This document shows positions 20,901 to 34,399 of a stretch of DNA of 64,000 bases, in pieces. This DNA comes from Wurfbainia villosa. Taxonomy: Eukaryota; Streptophyta; Magnoliopsida; Zingiberales; Zingiberaceae. Location of the stretch: positions 50,777,719-50,841,718 of the forward strand of contig CM046001.1 of assembly GCA_025175895.1 (NCBI GenBank), given 5' to 3'. Made by a program: the position numbers and the translations under genes. The notes beneath the pieces are model-generated. The model made no database searches. It was not told the DNA's origin and saw nothing but the letters and a program-made list of their open reading frames with translations. The number at the start of each line of letters is the position of its first letter. Position 1 is the first letter of the stretch.

Positions 20901-21813
20901 CGGATCTAGGCTTCATGAGGTTTTAATAGGCTACAATAGGGACCATGAGGAGGAGTTGAATCTTGGCCACCCAATGGATCAAGCCCACATAAAGTCCGAT
21001 CCATTAATGATAATCCATTCTACTAGAGGATTATCATTGATCTACCTCACCAACCCGCATAAGTTAATATGGGCCCCATATATTATTTGTACATATTTCT
21101 CGCCGTGTTTAAGATCTCGAATGTCCGTCAATTAATTAATTTACTGACAATTAATTAATCAACATCTAACTCCATGAGTAGTACCACTCAACCTTATCAT
21201 CATGTCGGACCAAGTCCACCTGCAGGGTTTACATGATGAACCTTATGAGCTCCTCAAGGGGACATCATCCTAATATATAGGACATGGTTTCCTCCTATAA
21301 TCAACAACACACCATATAAATAATACTATTTCCCAACTTACTGAGCCTATCGATTTACTCTATAAATCTCGCCCTTTGGTAAATCAAAGAAATGAATACT
21401 AAGTATATGTGCCCGTTATTATATCGGGATTAACAGCATGTACAACATAATATCTGAGGTCCGATTCGATTATGTAGTCAGCAATATATCGAATCACCTC
21501 TATTTCGGTCCTTCTCAATACACACAAAGTGTACTAGTGTAATTCAATTGTCAAGATAAACCAATACCAAATCACACTACAACCATTCCAATGGTTTGTC
21601 CAAAGTCATCTTGGTTGTGAGCCTTTACTTATACCTTACAATGAACCGATAACATGATCTCCTGTGTGACATTACACACCATGTTATCTACAATGTAATG
21701 TATTAGACAAATATGCATAACCATAAATATGCAAACAATAATCATGTGATTCTTATTTCAAAAATAACGATGTTCATACAAAAGATAGACTTTTCAGTAT
21801 ACACATCCCAACA

Positions 21814-23234
21814 ATCTCCCACTTAAACTAAAAGACTATGTTGTCTTTAAACTGTCATACATCTGATTCTCATTCCCTCCTCATGCCTATCAAAAGCTCT
21901 CGCCAGAAGGGCCTTAGTGAAAGGATCTGCCAGGTTATCCTCCGATGTAATCTTGGCCACAGCTACTTCTCCTCGCTTTACGATTTCTCGTATCAGGTGG
22001 TACTTGCGCTCTATGTGTTAACTTGGCTTATTGGCTCGTGGTTCCTTCGAGTTTGCAACTGCACCACTGTTATCACAATAAATTGTGATAGTTCTGGGCA
22101 AACCAGGAATCACATCCAAGTCCATCAAGAAGTTCCTAAGCCACACAGCTTCTTTGGCTTCCTCAGAGGCTGCCACATACTCAGCTTCTATGGTAGAGTC
22201 CGCCACGCATTTCTGCTTAACAATCCTCCATACAATGGCTCCACCTCCCAAAGTAAATACAAAACCTAAGGTAGACTTACTGTTATCCCTATCTGATTGA
22301 AAGTCGAAATCTGTGTAACCCACAGGGAGTAATTGGTCTGTCTGGTAAACTAGCATATAATCCCTAGTCCTTCTCAGGTACTTCAATATATGTTTTACCA
22401 TAGTCCAATGTCCTTGTCCTGGATTACTCTGATATCTGCTAACCATGCCCATGGCAAAGCAGATATCCGGCCTCGTACATAACATAGCATACATGAGGCT
22501 TCCTACTGCCGAAGCATAAGGAATCGCCTTCATCTCCTCTATCTCCTTTGATATTCTAGGACACATCTCTTTAGATAAAGGTACTCCATGCCAAAAAGGT
22601 AGAAAACCTTTCTTGGAGTTCTGCATGCTAAAACGTGCCAAAATGGTGTCTATGTATGAAGCTTGAGATAAGCACAACATCCTTTTCCTGCGATCCCTTA
22701 TAACCTTGATCCCAAGGATGTGTCCCACTTCTCCCAAGTCCTTCATATCAAACTGTTTGGACAACCATACCCTTACGTCCGATAACACCTTGACATTGTT
22801 GCCAATTAACAAAATGTCATCTATGTATAGTACAAGAAATACCACTACGTTTCCGTCACATCTCTTGTATACACAAGACTCATCCGGACTTTGAATAAAT
22901 CCATAAGACTGGATTACCTCATCAAAGCGGATGTTCCAAGATCTCGAAGCTTGCTTCAATCCATAAATGGACCGATTAAGCTTGCACACAAGATGCTCTT
23001 TGCCCTTTGCAATGAATCCCTCTGGTTGCTCCATATAGATATTTTCCTCAAGACTTCCATTAAGGAAAGCTGTCTTGACATCCATCTGTCACACCTCATG
23101 ATCCATATGAGCAACAATACATAAGAGAATCCGGATAGACTTAAGCATGGCCACCGGCGAAAAGGTCTCCTCATAATCGATACCCTCTTTCTGAGTATAC
23201 CCTTTCGCAACAAGCCTTGCTTTGAAGGTCTCAA
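21814..23234 (-). pseudogene. Copia reverse transcriptase and RNase H
   Basis: Read on the minus strand. RT has MDVKTAFLNG, YGLKQASRSW and catalytic YIDDILLIG. RNase H follows with GYTDFDFQ, STIEAEY and YCDNSGA. The 355-codon frame ends at 22018 just after RNase H begins to close, and the usual tail continues in broken form to about 21840. The N-terminal RT part lies in another frame (22956-23234). The region 21814-23150 may belong to the outer element and the rest to a second one (see findings). Confidence 0.85.
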
Positions 23235-24823
23235 CCTTCCCGTCTATTCCTCTCTTTCTTTTGTAGATCCACTTGCATCCAATGGTTTTTGTACCATTGG
23301 GTGGTTCTACTAGCTCCCAGACCTAATTTGAATCCATAGATTTTATCTCAGAATTCATTGCACTTTGCCAAGATATCGCATCTTTATCTTGGATTGCCTC
23401 GTCATATGTCCAGAGATCAGGTTCATGTTCACCAAGGACCAAATCAAAATATTCTCCCAAGAACATAAATCTATCAGCTATCTAACAACCCTCCCACTAC
23501 GATGAGGTATCACCTGTGTTTACTCTGTGACACGCGGTGCAGTCACTTGTAGTATATCCTCTTGTACCGATGTACTGAAGTAGTGACTTCCCCTCTCAAT
23601 TCCTCCAGAACAATCTTACTCATGAGCTTGTGGTTCATCACATAGTCTTCCTCTAAAAATCTGGCGTTCATGCTAATGATCACCCTCTGATCTCTAGGAC
23701 TATAGAACAAATCACCTTTCGTTTCTCTAGGATAGCCTACGAACATGCGCACTTCTGTACGAGGTTCCAACTTACTAGCATTTGCCTTCAGCACATGTGC
23801 TGGACTCCCCCAAATCTGAATATGTCTCAAACTAGGCTTTCGCCCAATCCACAATTCTGTGGGAGTAGAAGGCATTGATTTAGATGGTACCAAGTTCAGA
23901 ATATACACCGCCGTATCCAGAGCATACCTCCAGAACGAATCTGGCAACTTAGAATAACTCATCATCGATCTAACCATCTCCATAAGAGTCCTATTCCTTC
24001 ACTCTGCTACACCATTCTGCTGGGGTGTGCCAGGTGCAGATAATTGGGATTGAATCCCAGCCTCTGATAAGTAATTCCTAAACTCTCCCAAGAGGTATTC
24101 ACCACCACGATCAAATCATAGTGTCTTGATATTTTTACCTTGATATTTCTCTACATCAGCCTTGAATTCTTTGAACCTGTCAAAGCATTCAGACTTGCGG
24201 CGCATCAAGTAAATGTATCATTATATTGAATAATCGTCTATAAAAGAGATGAAATATTCAAAATCACCTCTAGCCTGGATAGACATAGGACCACACAAAT
24301 CAGAATGAACCAATTCCAACACATCTTTGGCTCTATACCCCTTGGCCTTAAAAGGTCTTTTGGTCATTTTACCTTCCAAGCAAGATCCGCAGGTTGGGAA
24401 ATCTTCCACCACTAATGAACCCAGAGGTCCATCAGCTATCAACCTTTGAATTCTACTTAGGTTAATATGACCTAACCTTAGATGCCAAAGATATGTTTGG
24501 TTCATTTTCGAAGGTTCTTTTCTCTTATTAGATTTGGAAGATGAGTTATTTACTTCTACTTGCATCCTGGGATCTTTTGGTTCAAGGGTATGTAAATTTC
24601 CTATCAATGCACCAGAACAGATAATCTCTCTATTCCTTTTTATAACAACTTTGTCATTAAAAGAAATAGAATATCCATTCAAAAATAATTTAGAAATCAA
24701 AATCAAATTCTTTCTAAATAAAGGTACATAAAGGCAATTTTTCAGAACCAAAGTTTTATTCCTATCAAAAGATAAATAAACATCTCCCACTGCAACAGCC
24801 GCCACCTTCATAGCATCGCCCAA
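23235..24823 (-). pseudogene. Copia integrase, interrupted
   Basis: Minus strand. Residues from 24823 down to 24221 give the end of protease, the GAG-pre-integrase zinc region (LWHLRLGHINLS ... CGSCLEGK) and the first catalytic Asp in HSDLCGPM. The stretch around 24110 that holds the second Asp is hit by changes giving a stop before FDRGG. Then 23983-23543 gives the integrase C-terminal half (ELWIGRKPSLRHI, VFVGY-like). Several frame changes mean it is dead. Confidence 0.82.
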
Positions 24824-25766
24824 GTTAACGGTAATCTCCCCCTCAGCTAGTCGTCTAGTTTCTGGAACCCCTGCAACGTATTGTAGACATGATCAGTGGC
24901 TCTCATATCTACACACCAAATGCCGGTAGATAACACCGCTAAACATGTTTCAACGACCAGACCAAAGGATATACCTTGTTCAGCTTCCGATTGGGGCAGT
25001 TAGCCTTCCAATGTCCAGTCTGCTTGCAAGTGAAGCACTTGCCTTTCGGATTCTTCACTCCTCCCTGAGATCCTCCCACCACCTTTGCTCCCCCTTGTTT
25101 CTTCTTCTTCTTGCCTTTCGGCTTAGAAGTCGGAACCTTCTGAGCAACCATGGCCTGAGCCTAAGCACTCTGACAAAAAAACCCCTCTACTGCCTGGAGT
25201 TCTGTCAGAAGCTCCACCAATGAATACAACCTCTTATTCATGTTGTAATTCAAACAAAACTGCTCAAAACTCCTAGATAGAGATTGGAGAATGATATCGA
25301 CCTGGGTTTCCCCATCGATCTTAGCTCCAAGGACTTCCAGCTCATTCAAATGAGCCATCATCTTGAGAACATGATCCCTCATGGGTGTTTCCTCGATCAT
25401 GGTGGTCATCATCAAGTTCCTCATGGCTTCCTGCTTGGAAGCTCGATTCTGGTGTCCGAAAAGCTCTTTGAGATTGAGCATCATGTCATAAGCAGTGGGC
25501 ATGGCTTGATGCTGATGTTGCAATACATTTGACATAGAAGCCAAAATGTAACATCGCGTCATCTCATCAACCTTTATCCACTTCTTATAACTCTCTTTCT
25601 CCTTTTTCCCAGAATAATCTACAGGCTTAGGAGGACACTCTTTGAAGAGTACATACTTGTACTCCTCAGTAGTTAAGATAATATCTAGATTCCTTTTCCA
25701 ATCAACATAATTGGGTCCAGTAAGTTTATTTTCCTTTAGTATCACAGCAAGTGGGTTGAAAGTCAT
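24824..25766 (-). pseudogene. Copia gag and protease start
   Basis: Minus strand. Gag starts MTFNPLAVILKENKLTGPNY at 25766 and runs 201 codons with a UBN2-type capsid, to a TAG at 25161 that replaces a CAG. It continues through a lysine-rich linker to a zinc knuckle CFTCKQTGHWKANC (about 25030). The protease that follows (about 24840-24935) is in more than one frame. Its catalytic DTG/DSG position reads Asp-Met-Arg. Confidence 0.85.
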
Positions 25767-26801
25767 TTTTGAAAAACCTAAGAATCACATAGATCAAAAC
25801 TTTAGATTTCAAAAATTTATTGATTCCTCAAACAATAAAATTTTAAAAGCAATCAACACTAAGAATATCGTATGCCACGATAGTGTGGACGTATACGAAT
25901 TCTATATTTGTAAGAAGAGGTTTTACCCATTAATTTTATTATCCTGTCAACCTAACTTTTTGACAAATAAAATTAATAGTTGGTTCCTCTTCGGCCCTAC
26001 AAATAAAAGCAGTGACTCCGATGGGGAGGATACTCTTATTTGTATCTAAGTGTTGACCATTACTCGATACCAAGGAAATTATCTCAAATTATATGCCTTC
26101 CGATGGGGAAGTACACACACTCCTAAATAATTTCCTATAGCCATATTTGACCCTGTGATCCGCAAAACAAACTCATCCGATGGGGAGGAAGACACTCAGA
26201 GCCGACGCGCAAGTTTGTTTGCATCACATGTCAAATCGTAATGGAGGTCATGGGAATTTTAAAAAAAATATCGCTCTCCCACTTAGTAATTTAAAATGAA
26301 GAATTTTCCTAGCACACGACATGCATATCAAACAAAAAGCAATAAATATGAAAAAAAATATTTTCCTACTATTATGGATTTTGTTCTCCAATATGTCTCC
26401 CGTCGTGTCGTCATCTCGTCCGCTCCTCCCTACACCATGTACAAGCCATCCGGAGATCCGAGCCGAGAACAATTATTTTAATTTACATCCATCGATCATA
26501 TACTCCACAAAGGAGTGTACATGAAATCTAGATCAAAAGTAAACTAAAATAAAAGAGTGGCTAAACAATGTCGTACTTAATTACAAAAATTAAATACTAA
26601 CCTCGTCAACCCCGAGGATTCAAATAATATTACAATTACACACATCCAATCACATACACACACATATGGCCATAATAGTTGGATCTTATGCCTGCAACCA
26701 AAAAGTTAGCCTACACATATCCTACTATTATCCGGCACACATAATATATGACAAGTGCATAAAAGTAACCAAATCCTAAACACACAAAATCGAAAACCGT
26801 G
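25767..26801 (-). other. Copia 5' leader between PBS and gag
   Basis: No gene. It carries three copies of TCCGATGGGGA (26017, 26099, 26176) and a small hairpin around 25869-25898. The same features, partly changed, lie in 33394-34385. Confidence 0.65.
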
Positions 26802-26813
26802 GCTCTGATACCA
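26802..26813 (-). other. PBS of the middle copia element
   Basis: Complement of TGGTATCAGAGC, two bases from the LTR at 26816. Confidence 0.92.
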
Positions 26814-26815
26814 AT

Positions 26816-28619
26816 TGAAGGTTGGAACCGAAGCTTCGCTTCCCGCTTCAACTAGATCGCTTATGCATGGCGATCCCAGCTACGTCCCCGGATTAAAAAA
26901 AATAATCCAAGACGATGACGGATTACCCAAGCAATCGATCCATCATCATGCTATTCGATTAGAGTGGTCTCTTGAACAAACTTGTTGTTCAAGCAACCTA
27001 ACTCTTTTCCTTGATTAGCCGCGAAATAGATGATGTACGGATCACCGATTTTTGTGTTTATCTTCGGGGTCCAAGTAAATTAGCCACATGCAATACATAC
27101 TAATTGCATAGAAAAAGAAAACAAAGTTAAACAAAAATTATACCTCTTGGTCTTATATAGTATGTCCTATCCTCCTCTTGGACGTTGTATGGGCAACGAT
27201 CCTCCAAGAGATGAAGCCTCCTATATCTTGATCTTTCCTTCCTTGCTCGCTCCGAACAAAGGGAAGATGTAAGCTCCCTTCTTATCCTATCTAGTTCCGG
27301 ACACAATCCCTTTGGAGGAAAAACAAACCTCTTCCTCCTCTTTGTTGTTGCCGCCGGCCACCAAGGAGAGGGAGATGGAAGATGAGTGTCGGCCAACAAG
27401 AGTAGTTCTTGTTGCTGCCGGCCAAAGATTGAGAAAGAAAGGAGATGGGCACCGGCCAAGAAGAGAAAGAAGATGGGATATGGGTGTTGCCTAGACCTTA
27501 GGAAGAGAAGAAGCTCTTCCACTTGTTGCCGCCCAAAGCCTCTCCAAACCCTAGCTGCCCAAGCCAAAGAGCAAACCCTAATCCAATCTTTTCTCTATTT
27601 CCCTCACCGCCCAAGCCCTAGCCCTCCTTTTATAGAGCTAGGCTTAAGCCTCCTTTCAATCTCCACCGTCGGATCTAGGGTTTCATTTTCCACCGTCAGA
27701 TCTAGGGTTTCATTTTCCGCTGTCGGATCTAGGCTTTCATGAGGTATTTAATAGGCTACAATAGGAACCATGACAAGGAGTTGGATCTTGGCCACCCAAT
27801 GGATCTAGCCCACATAAAGTCCGATCCATTAATGATAAGTCATTATACTAGAGGATTATCATTGATCTACCTCACCAACCCCCATAAATAAATATGGGTT
27901 CCATATATTAATTGTACAAATATCTCTCCGTGTTTAAGATCTCGAATGTCCGTCAATTAATTAATCAAAATCTAACTCCATGAGTAGTACCACTCAACCT
28001 TATCATCATATCGGACCAAGTCCACCTACAGGGTTTACATGATGATTCTTATGAGCTCCTCAAGGGGGCATCATCATCCTAATATAGAGGACATGGTTTC
28101 CTCCTATAATCAATGGCACACCATGTAAATAATATCATTTCCCAACTTACTGAGCCTATCGATTTAATCTATAAATCTCGCCCATTGGTAAATCAAATAA
28201 ATAAATACTAAGTACATGCGTCCGTTATTATATTGGGATTAAGGGCATGTATACCATAATATCCGAGGTCTGATTCAATTATGTAATCAGCAATAAATTG
28301 AATCACCTCTAAGTCGATCCTGCTCAATACACACAAAGTGTACTAGTGTAATTCTATGGTCAAGACAAACCAATACCAAATCACACTACAACCATACCAA
28401 TGGTTTGTCCAAAACCATTTCGGTTGTGAGCCTCTACTTATACTCTACAAGGAACTGATAACATGATCTCCCGTGTGACACTACACACCATGTTATCTAC
28501 AATGTAATGTATCAGACAATATGCATAACTATAAATATGCGAACAATGATCATGTGGTTCTTATTTCAAAAATAAAGATGTTCATACAAAAGATAGACTT
28601 TTCAGTATACATCCCAACA
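26816..28619 (-). repeat. Middle copia LTR (5' LTR of a second, related element)
   Basis: TGAAGGTTGG...ATCCCAACA, about 1.8 kb. The ends agree with the other two copia LTRs, but the middle (27120-27600) is strongly divergent, so it is from a different subfamily member. TATA box at 27626-27635. Confidence 0.88.
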
Positions 28620-30727
28620 ATATTTATTTTTAATCATATAAAATGTCATAATAATACTTAGGGTTATTCAAATGTCATGTATGTTTAGTTTTTATATTAT
28701 CACATGCAATGACATCATGATTATATGGCACATACTTTTATTCTTGTATCAATTATGTCATAATCATCATTCATGCATAAATAAAATGGATTTATGGACA
28801 AAGGCATGATTTAAAGTCTCATGCATAAAGGAATCAAATAATTTTGCCTAGAAAAATACATGAGACTCTAAATGAACAAAGCTCACATCTCACTAGATTG
28901 ACTTGTATGTGTTTCACACATTTAGATACAAGTGAGATGTTTAGGAAAATGGAATTAAAAGTTTTAAAAACATTTCAAAATCATTTTGAAAAACCTTGGT
29001 AAAGTCTATCTTTTGATAACAATCACCATTGATGAAGTTGATACAAAGTGAGCTAAAACATTGAAGTTTTTCTTCACTTTTGAACTTTGTGTCAATTTCA
29101 TTATTTTATGGGTAAAATATTTTTCAAACATTTTTCACCCATTGTATTGGTCATAAGTATTATACATATGAAGGTTCATGATTTTTTGAATTACGTATAA
29201 TTATTTAAGAATTTCTAAATTTGATTCTGATAACTGAATATTAGAATTTTGATTATCGATCGCTTTGTTGCGATCGATGTGACTGCAATGATCATTGACT
29301 GATAAAGTTGACTGCTAGACTAATTTCGGGTAAACAAGGTATGTTTATCCCATTTTCAGCTATGGTAAGGTTCCCTAACCACTCCTAACCCTAGGATATG
29401 CTTTGGGAAGCATTAGAAAGGGTGAAAATCCATTGGATATGGATTAGGAGAGTTGTTAGGGTGATGTATCAAATTTAAGGTGTGAGAAAGTTCAATGTTG
29501 AACTTTGGACCTTAATTTTGTATGGTTTAGAGTTCCTATAGGCTTAGGGACTTCCCAAGGACATTGTTGGTGCAATGGTCAAGGGGGAGCAAGTCTTTAA
29601 GGGGAGGTATCCATCATGGGATAATGGATGTTATTTTTTCCTTATGAGAGGGAAACATGGGAATGTGAAATGCCAATTTAGAAATTGGGAGAGTTTATAG
29701 GAGTGTCTCTATTTAGTGGTATGGGACTTATCACTAGGAAGAGTGAAAACATTTTAGGTGTTTTTGGACCAAGGGGGAGATTGTAAGATCTCATTGGATA
29801 TGAGACATTGACCTCCTTGGAGTGAACCTTTTTGATGTATGTCAAAAAGGGGGAGAATGTATAGAATTACCAATTTGGGAAAATTGGTAAGGGAATTTGA
29901 GTTAGGAGCCTAACTCAAGAGTGTTTTTTTCAAACATCAAAAAGAGAGAGATTATTGCTACAATCAGCGCAGGTCACGATTGACCAAACTCGAGTTTGAC
30001 TCGAGTAGTGTTTTGATGTTTGACATGGATGTCTAACATTGATGTTTGACATGTGTTGGGAAGATTGCTGATGCAATCGACCGAGGTCATACTTGATGTT
30101 TGACGATGGTTTGACCATTGTCATGGGAAAAGTCCAAGTCTTGTGTACTTGGCATGGAAAGTCCAAGCTTGAGTCTTGGCATGGAAAGTCCAACATGAGT
30201 TGGCAAAGGAAAGTCCAAGAATGGGTCTTGGCAAGGGAAAGTCCAAGCTTGAGTCTTGGCATTTGAAAAGTCCAAGGGGAATATTGGCAGGGTAAAGTCT
30301 AAGCGGGAGTCTTGGCAGCAAAAGTCCAATGGTTGGCGGCGTAAAGTCCAAGCGGGAGTCTTGGCAACGTAAGTCCAATGTGCCTTGGCGGTATAGATTA
30401 ACTTAGCATGACATAGTCGATGGAAGCACTTGAAGGCTAGCGTATGGATGAACAAGTCATGGATGACTTGGAGGGATCCGATAGGCATGAGGCCGATGGA
30501 GGTGGCTAGAAGGCTTAGGTCTAGCAAGTATTAGGGCACCATACTTGGGATAAAACCTCATGTTTGAGGTGTATCAGTTGACAGGGACCTATGGTCAATC
30601 GACTGATGGGAGTCAACTAGGGTTTGACTGTGGAAAGTGCCTTGGCAGTCGACTGCTAGACTTGGGAAGTCGACTGTTGGCCTTAGCAGTCGACTGATCT
30701 GGTGATCAGTCGACTGATGGTCAGGAT
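28620..30727 (+). mobile_element. Fragment of an older gag-only element (3' internal region plus partial 3' LTR)
   Basis: 28620-29949 is similar to 17560-19072, including the 58-nt hairpin at 29038-29095 and PPT series. From about 29950 the LTR starts in degraded form, has the tandem array at 30127-30395, and stops at about 30727 inside the block rich in CAGTCGACTG. Both outer ends are cut. It is more divergent than the other gag-only copies. Confidence 0.82.
29038..29095 (+). ncRNA. 58-nt hairpin, variant copy
   Basis: Arms TTGATACAAAGT/ACTTTGTGTCAA and TTGAAG/CTTCA. Compared with 18089-18146, an A to G on one arm is matched by T to C on the other, at two places. Confidence 0.55.
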
Positions 30728-31853
30728 TTCGGGCACAAAAGGTTCTCCTCAAAATCGATACCCTCTTTCTGAGTATACCCCTTCGCAACAAGCCTCGCTT
30801 TGAAGGTCTCAATCTTCCCGTCTATTCCTCTCTTTCTTTTGTAGATCCACTTGCATCCAATGGTCTTTACACCATTGGGTGGTTCTACTAGCTCCCAAAC
30901 CTGATTTGAATCCATTGATTCAATCTCAGTATTCATTGCATTTTGCCAAGATGCTGCATTTTTATCTTGGATTGCCTCATCATATATCCAGGGATCAAGT
31001 TCATGTTCGTCAGGGACCAAATTAGAAGATTCTCCCAAGAACATGAATCTATCAGGCTGTCTCACAACCCTCCCACTATGACGAGGTATCACCTGTGTAT
31101 CCTCTGTGACACGCGGTGCAGTGACTTGTGGTATATCCTCTTGTACCGGTGGTACTGAAGTAGTGACTTCCCCTTTCAATTCTTCCAAAACAATCTTACT
31201 CATGGGCTTGTGGTTCATCACATAGTCTTCCTTTAGAAATTTATCGTTCGTGCTAATGATCACCCTCTGATCTCTAGGACTATAAAATAAACCACCTTTC
31301 ATTCCTCTAGGATAGCCAACGAACATGCGCACTTCTATACGAGGTTCCAACTTACCAGCATCTGCCTTCAGCACATGTGCTGGACTCCCCCAAATCCGAA
31401 TATATCTCAGACTGGGCTTTCGCCCAGTACACAATTCTATGAGAGTAGAAGACACTGATTTAGATGGAACCAAGTTCAGAATATACACTATCATATCTAG
31501 AGCATATCCCAGAACGAATCTGGCAACTCAGAATAACTCATCATCGATCTAACCATCTCCATAAGAGTCATATTCCTTCGCTCTACTACACCATTCTATT
31601 GGGGTGTGCCAGGTGCAGACAATTGGGATTGAATCCCAGTCTCTGATAAGTAATTCCTAAACTCTCCCAAGAGGTACTCACCACCACGATCAGATCGTAG
31701 TGTCTTGATACTTTTACCTTGACGTTTCTCCACATCAGCCTTGAATTCTTTGAACTTGTCAAAGCATTCAGACTTGCGGCACATCAAGCAAATGTATCCA
31801 TATCTTGAATAATCGTCTATAAAAGAGATGAAATATTCAAAGCCACCTCTTGC
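30728..31853 (-). pseudogene. Copia integrase C-terminal half and start of RT (truncated)
   Basis: Minus strand. 31787-31596 holds the second Asp (LRSDRGGEY) and stops before NGV at a TAG that replaces CAG. 31494-30721 gives ELCTGRKPSLRYI and the linker, then the RT start (WQNAMNTEIESMDSNQVWEL, KARLVAKGYTQKEG). It breaks off at 30728, at a position equivalent to about 23155 in the other copy, where the gag-only fragment joins. Confidence 0.82.
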
Positions 31854-33393
31854 CTAGATAGACATAGGACCACACAAATCAGAATGAATCAATTCCAATA
31901 CATCTTTGGCTCTATACCCCTTAGCCTTGAAAGACCTCTTGGTCATTTTACCTTCCAAGCAGGACTCGTAGGTTGGGAAGTCTTCCACCGCTAATGAACT
32001 CAGAGGTCCATCAGCTATCAACCTTTGAATTCTGCTTAGGTTAATATGACCAAGCCTTAGATGCCAAAGATATGTTTGGTTCATCTTCGAAGGTTCTTTT
32101 CTCTTATTGGAATTAGAAGATGAGTTATTCACTTCTATTTTTATTGTGTGAGCTTTTGGTTCGAGTGTATACAAATTTCCTATCAATGCACCAGAACAGA
32201 TAATCTCCCTATTTCTTTTTATAACAACTCTGTCATTAAAATAAATAGAATATCTATCCATAAACAATTTAGAAATCGAAATCAAATTCTTTCTAAATAA
32301 AGGTACATAAAGGTAATTTTTAAGAATCAAAACTTTATTCCTCTCAAAAAACAAATAAACATCTCCCACTGCAACAGCCGCCACCTTCGTGACATCGCCC
32401 AAGTATACGGTAATCTCCTCCTTAGCCAGTCGTCTGGTTTCCTGGAACCCCTGCAAAGTATTACAGACATGATCAGTGGCTTTCGTATCTACACACCAGG
32501 TGCCGGTAGATAACACCGCTAAACTTGTTTCAACGACTAGACCAAAAGATATACCTTTGTTCTGCCTGCGGTTGGGGCAGTCCTTCTTCCAGTGTCCAGT
32601 CTGCTTGCAAGTGAAACACTTGCCTTTCGGCTTCTTCACTCCTCCCTGAGTTCCTCCTGCCACCTTTACCCCAAGCTTGTTTCTTCTTCTTCTTGCCTTT
32701 CGGCTTAGAAGTAGAAACCTTTTGGGCAACCATGGCCTTCGCCTGAGCACTCTGACGAAATAGCCCCTCTGCCGCCTGAAGTTCTGTCAGAAGTTCTGCC
32801 AACGAATACAACCTTTTATTCATGTTGTAGTTCAGGCGAAATTGCTCAAAACTCCTAGGTAGAGACTGGAGAATGATATCGACTTGGGTTTCCCCATCGA
32901 TCTCAGCTCCAAGGACTTCCAGCTCATTCAAATGAGCCATCATCTTGAAAACATGATCCCTTATGGGTGTTCCCTCGATCATGGTGGTCATCATCAAGTT
33001 CCTCATGGCTTCCTGCCTAGCAGCCCGATTCTGGTGTCCGAAAAGCTCTTTGAGATTGAGCATCATGTCATAAGAAGTGGGCATGGCTTGATGCTGATGT
33101 TGTAGTACATTTGACATAGATGCCAGAATGTAACATTGCGCCATCTCATCAGCCTTAATCCACTTCTTATAACTCTCCTTCTCCTTTTCCCCAGAATCAT
33201 CCGCAGGCTTAGGAGGGCACTCTTCGAGGAGTATATATTTGTATTCCTCAGCAGTCAAGACAATGTCAAGATTCCTCTTCCAATCAACATAATTGGGTCC
33301 AGTAAGTTTATTTTCTTTCAGTATCACAGCAAGCAGGTTGAAAGTCATTTTGAAAAACCTAAGAATCACATAGATCAAAACATTAGATTTCAA
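31854..33393 (-). pseudogene. Copia gag, protease and N-terminal integrase
   Basis: Minus strand. Gag from about 33348 (MTFNLLAVILKENKLTGPNY) to a frameshift near 32600; an upstream in-frame Met at 33393 is probably not the start. The zinc knuckle CFTCKQTGHWKKDC is followed by a protease whose active site reads CVDTKATDHV (DTK instead of DTG/DSG), then the integrase zinc region (YESCLEGK, with Tyr where the sister copy has Cys) and HSDLCGPM. It is better preserved than the copy at 23235-25766. Confidence 0.85.
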
Positions 33394-34385
33394 AAATTTA
33401 TTGATTCCTCAAACAATAAAATTTTAAAATCAACCAACACCTCAAAATACTGATAATATCGTATGCCACGATAGTGTGGACGTATACGAATTCTACATTT
33501 GTAAGAGGAGGTTTTACCCATTAATTTTACCATCTTGTCAACCTAACTTTTTGACAAATAAAATTAATAGTTGATTTCTCTTTGGCCCTACAAATAAAAG
33601 CAGTGACTCCGATGGAGAGGATACTCTTATTTGCATCTAAGTGTTCACCATTACTCGGTACCAAGGTAATTATCTCGGGTTATGTGCCTTCCGATGGAGA
33701 AGTACACATGCTCCTTAATAATTTTCTATAACCATATTCGACCTTGTGATCCGCAAACAAACTCATCTGATAGGGAGGAAGGGACTCAGAGCCGACGCGC
33801 AAGTTTGTTTGCATCACATGTCAAATCGTAATGGAGGCTGTGGAAATTTATAAAAATATCCCTCTTCCACTTAGTAATTTAAAATTGAAGAATTTTCTAG
33901 CTTACGACATGCATATCAAACAATAAACAATAAATATGAAAAAGAAATATTTTCCAACTATTATGGCTTTTGTCTCCAATATGCCTCCCATCGTATCGAC
34001 GTCTCGTCCGCTCCTCCCTATGCCATGTACAAGCCATCCGGAGATCCGAGCCAAGAAAAACTATTTTAATTTACATCCATCGATCTTATACTCCACGAAG
34101 GAGTGTACATGAAATCTAGATCGAAAGTAAACGAAAATAAAAGGAGTGGCTAAACAATTCCGTATTTAAATACAAAATTAAATACTAGCCTTGTCAACCC
34201 CGAGGATTCAAATAATATACAATTACACACATACAATCACATACACACATATGGCCATAATAGTTGGATCATATGCCTGCAACCAAAAAGTTAACCTACG
34301 CACATTCTACTATTATCCGGCACATATAATATATGAAAAAGTGCATAAAAGTAACTGAATCATAAACACAAAATCGGAAACCGTG
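33394..34385 (-). other. Copia 5' leader of the outer element
   Basis: Non-coding. It is similar to 25767-26801, with degenerate TCCGATGGNGA copies at 33608, 33688 and 33767. Confidence 0.6.
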
Positions 34386-34397
34386 GCTCTGATACCA
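34386..34397 (-). other. PBS of the outer copia element
   Basis: GCTCTGATACCA on the plus strand, two bases from the LTR. Confidence 0.92.
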
Positions 34398-34399
34398 CT

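Larger units (their letters stand above)
20549..21813 (-). repeat. Copia 3' LTR, right part (start of LTR on minus strand)
   Basis: It continues the LTR interrupted at 13875 and ends CCCAACA. It matches 35005-36271. The 20544-20548 CACCC is the duplicated target. It contains the minus-strand TATA box CTATAAAAGG (20749-20758) and a 26-bp repeat (ACCGTCGGATCTAGAGATTT) at 20790-20900. Confidence 0.9.

Noticed and set aside
20728..21135. 135-codon ORF, also at 35183-35590, with repeated STVGSRDLI
   Set aside because: It is the 26-bp U3 repeat of the copia LTR read on the non-coding strand of the element.
13274..28619. A simple complete copia element between the left LTR and the middle LTR
   Set aside because: The left LTR matches the right-hand LTR (34400-36271), not the middle one, and flanks CTGGG and ATATT do not form a TSD.
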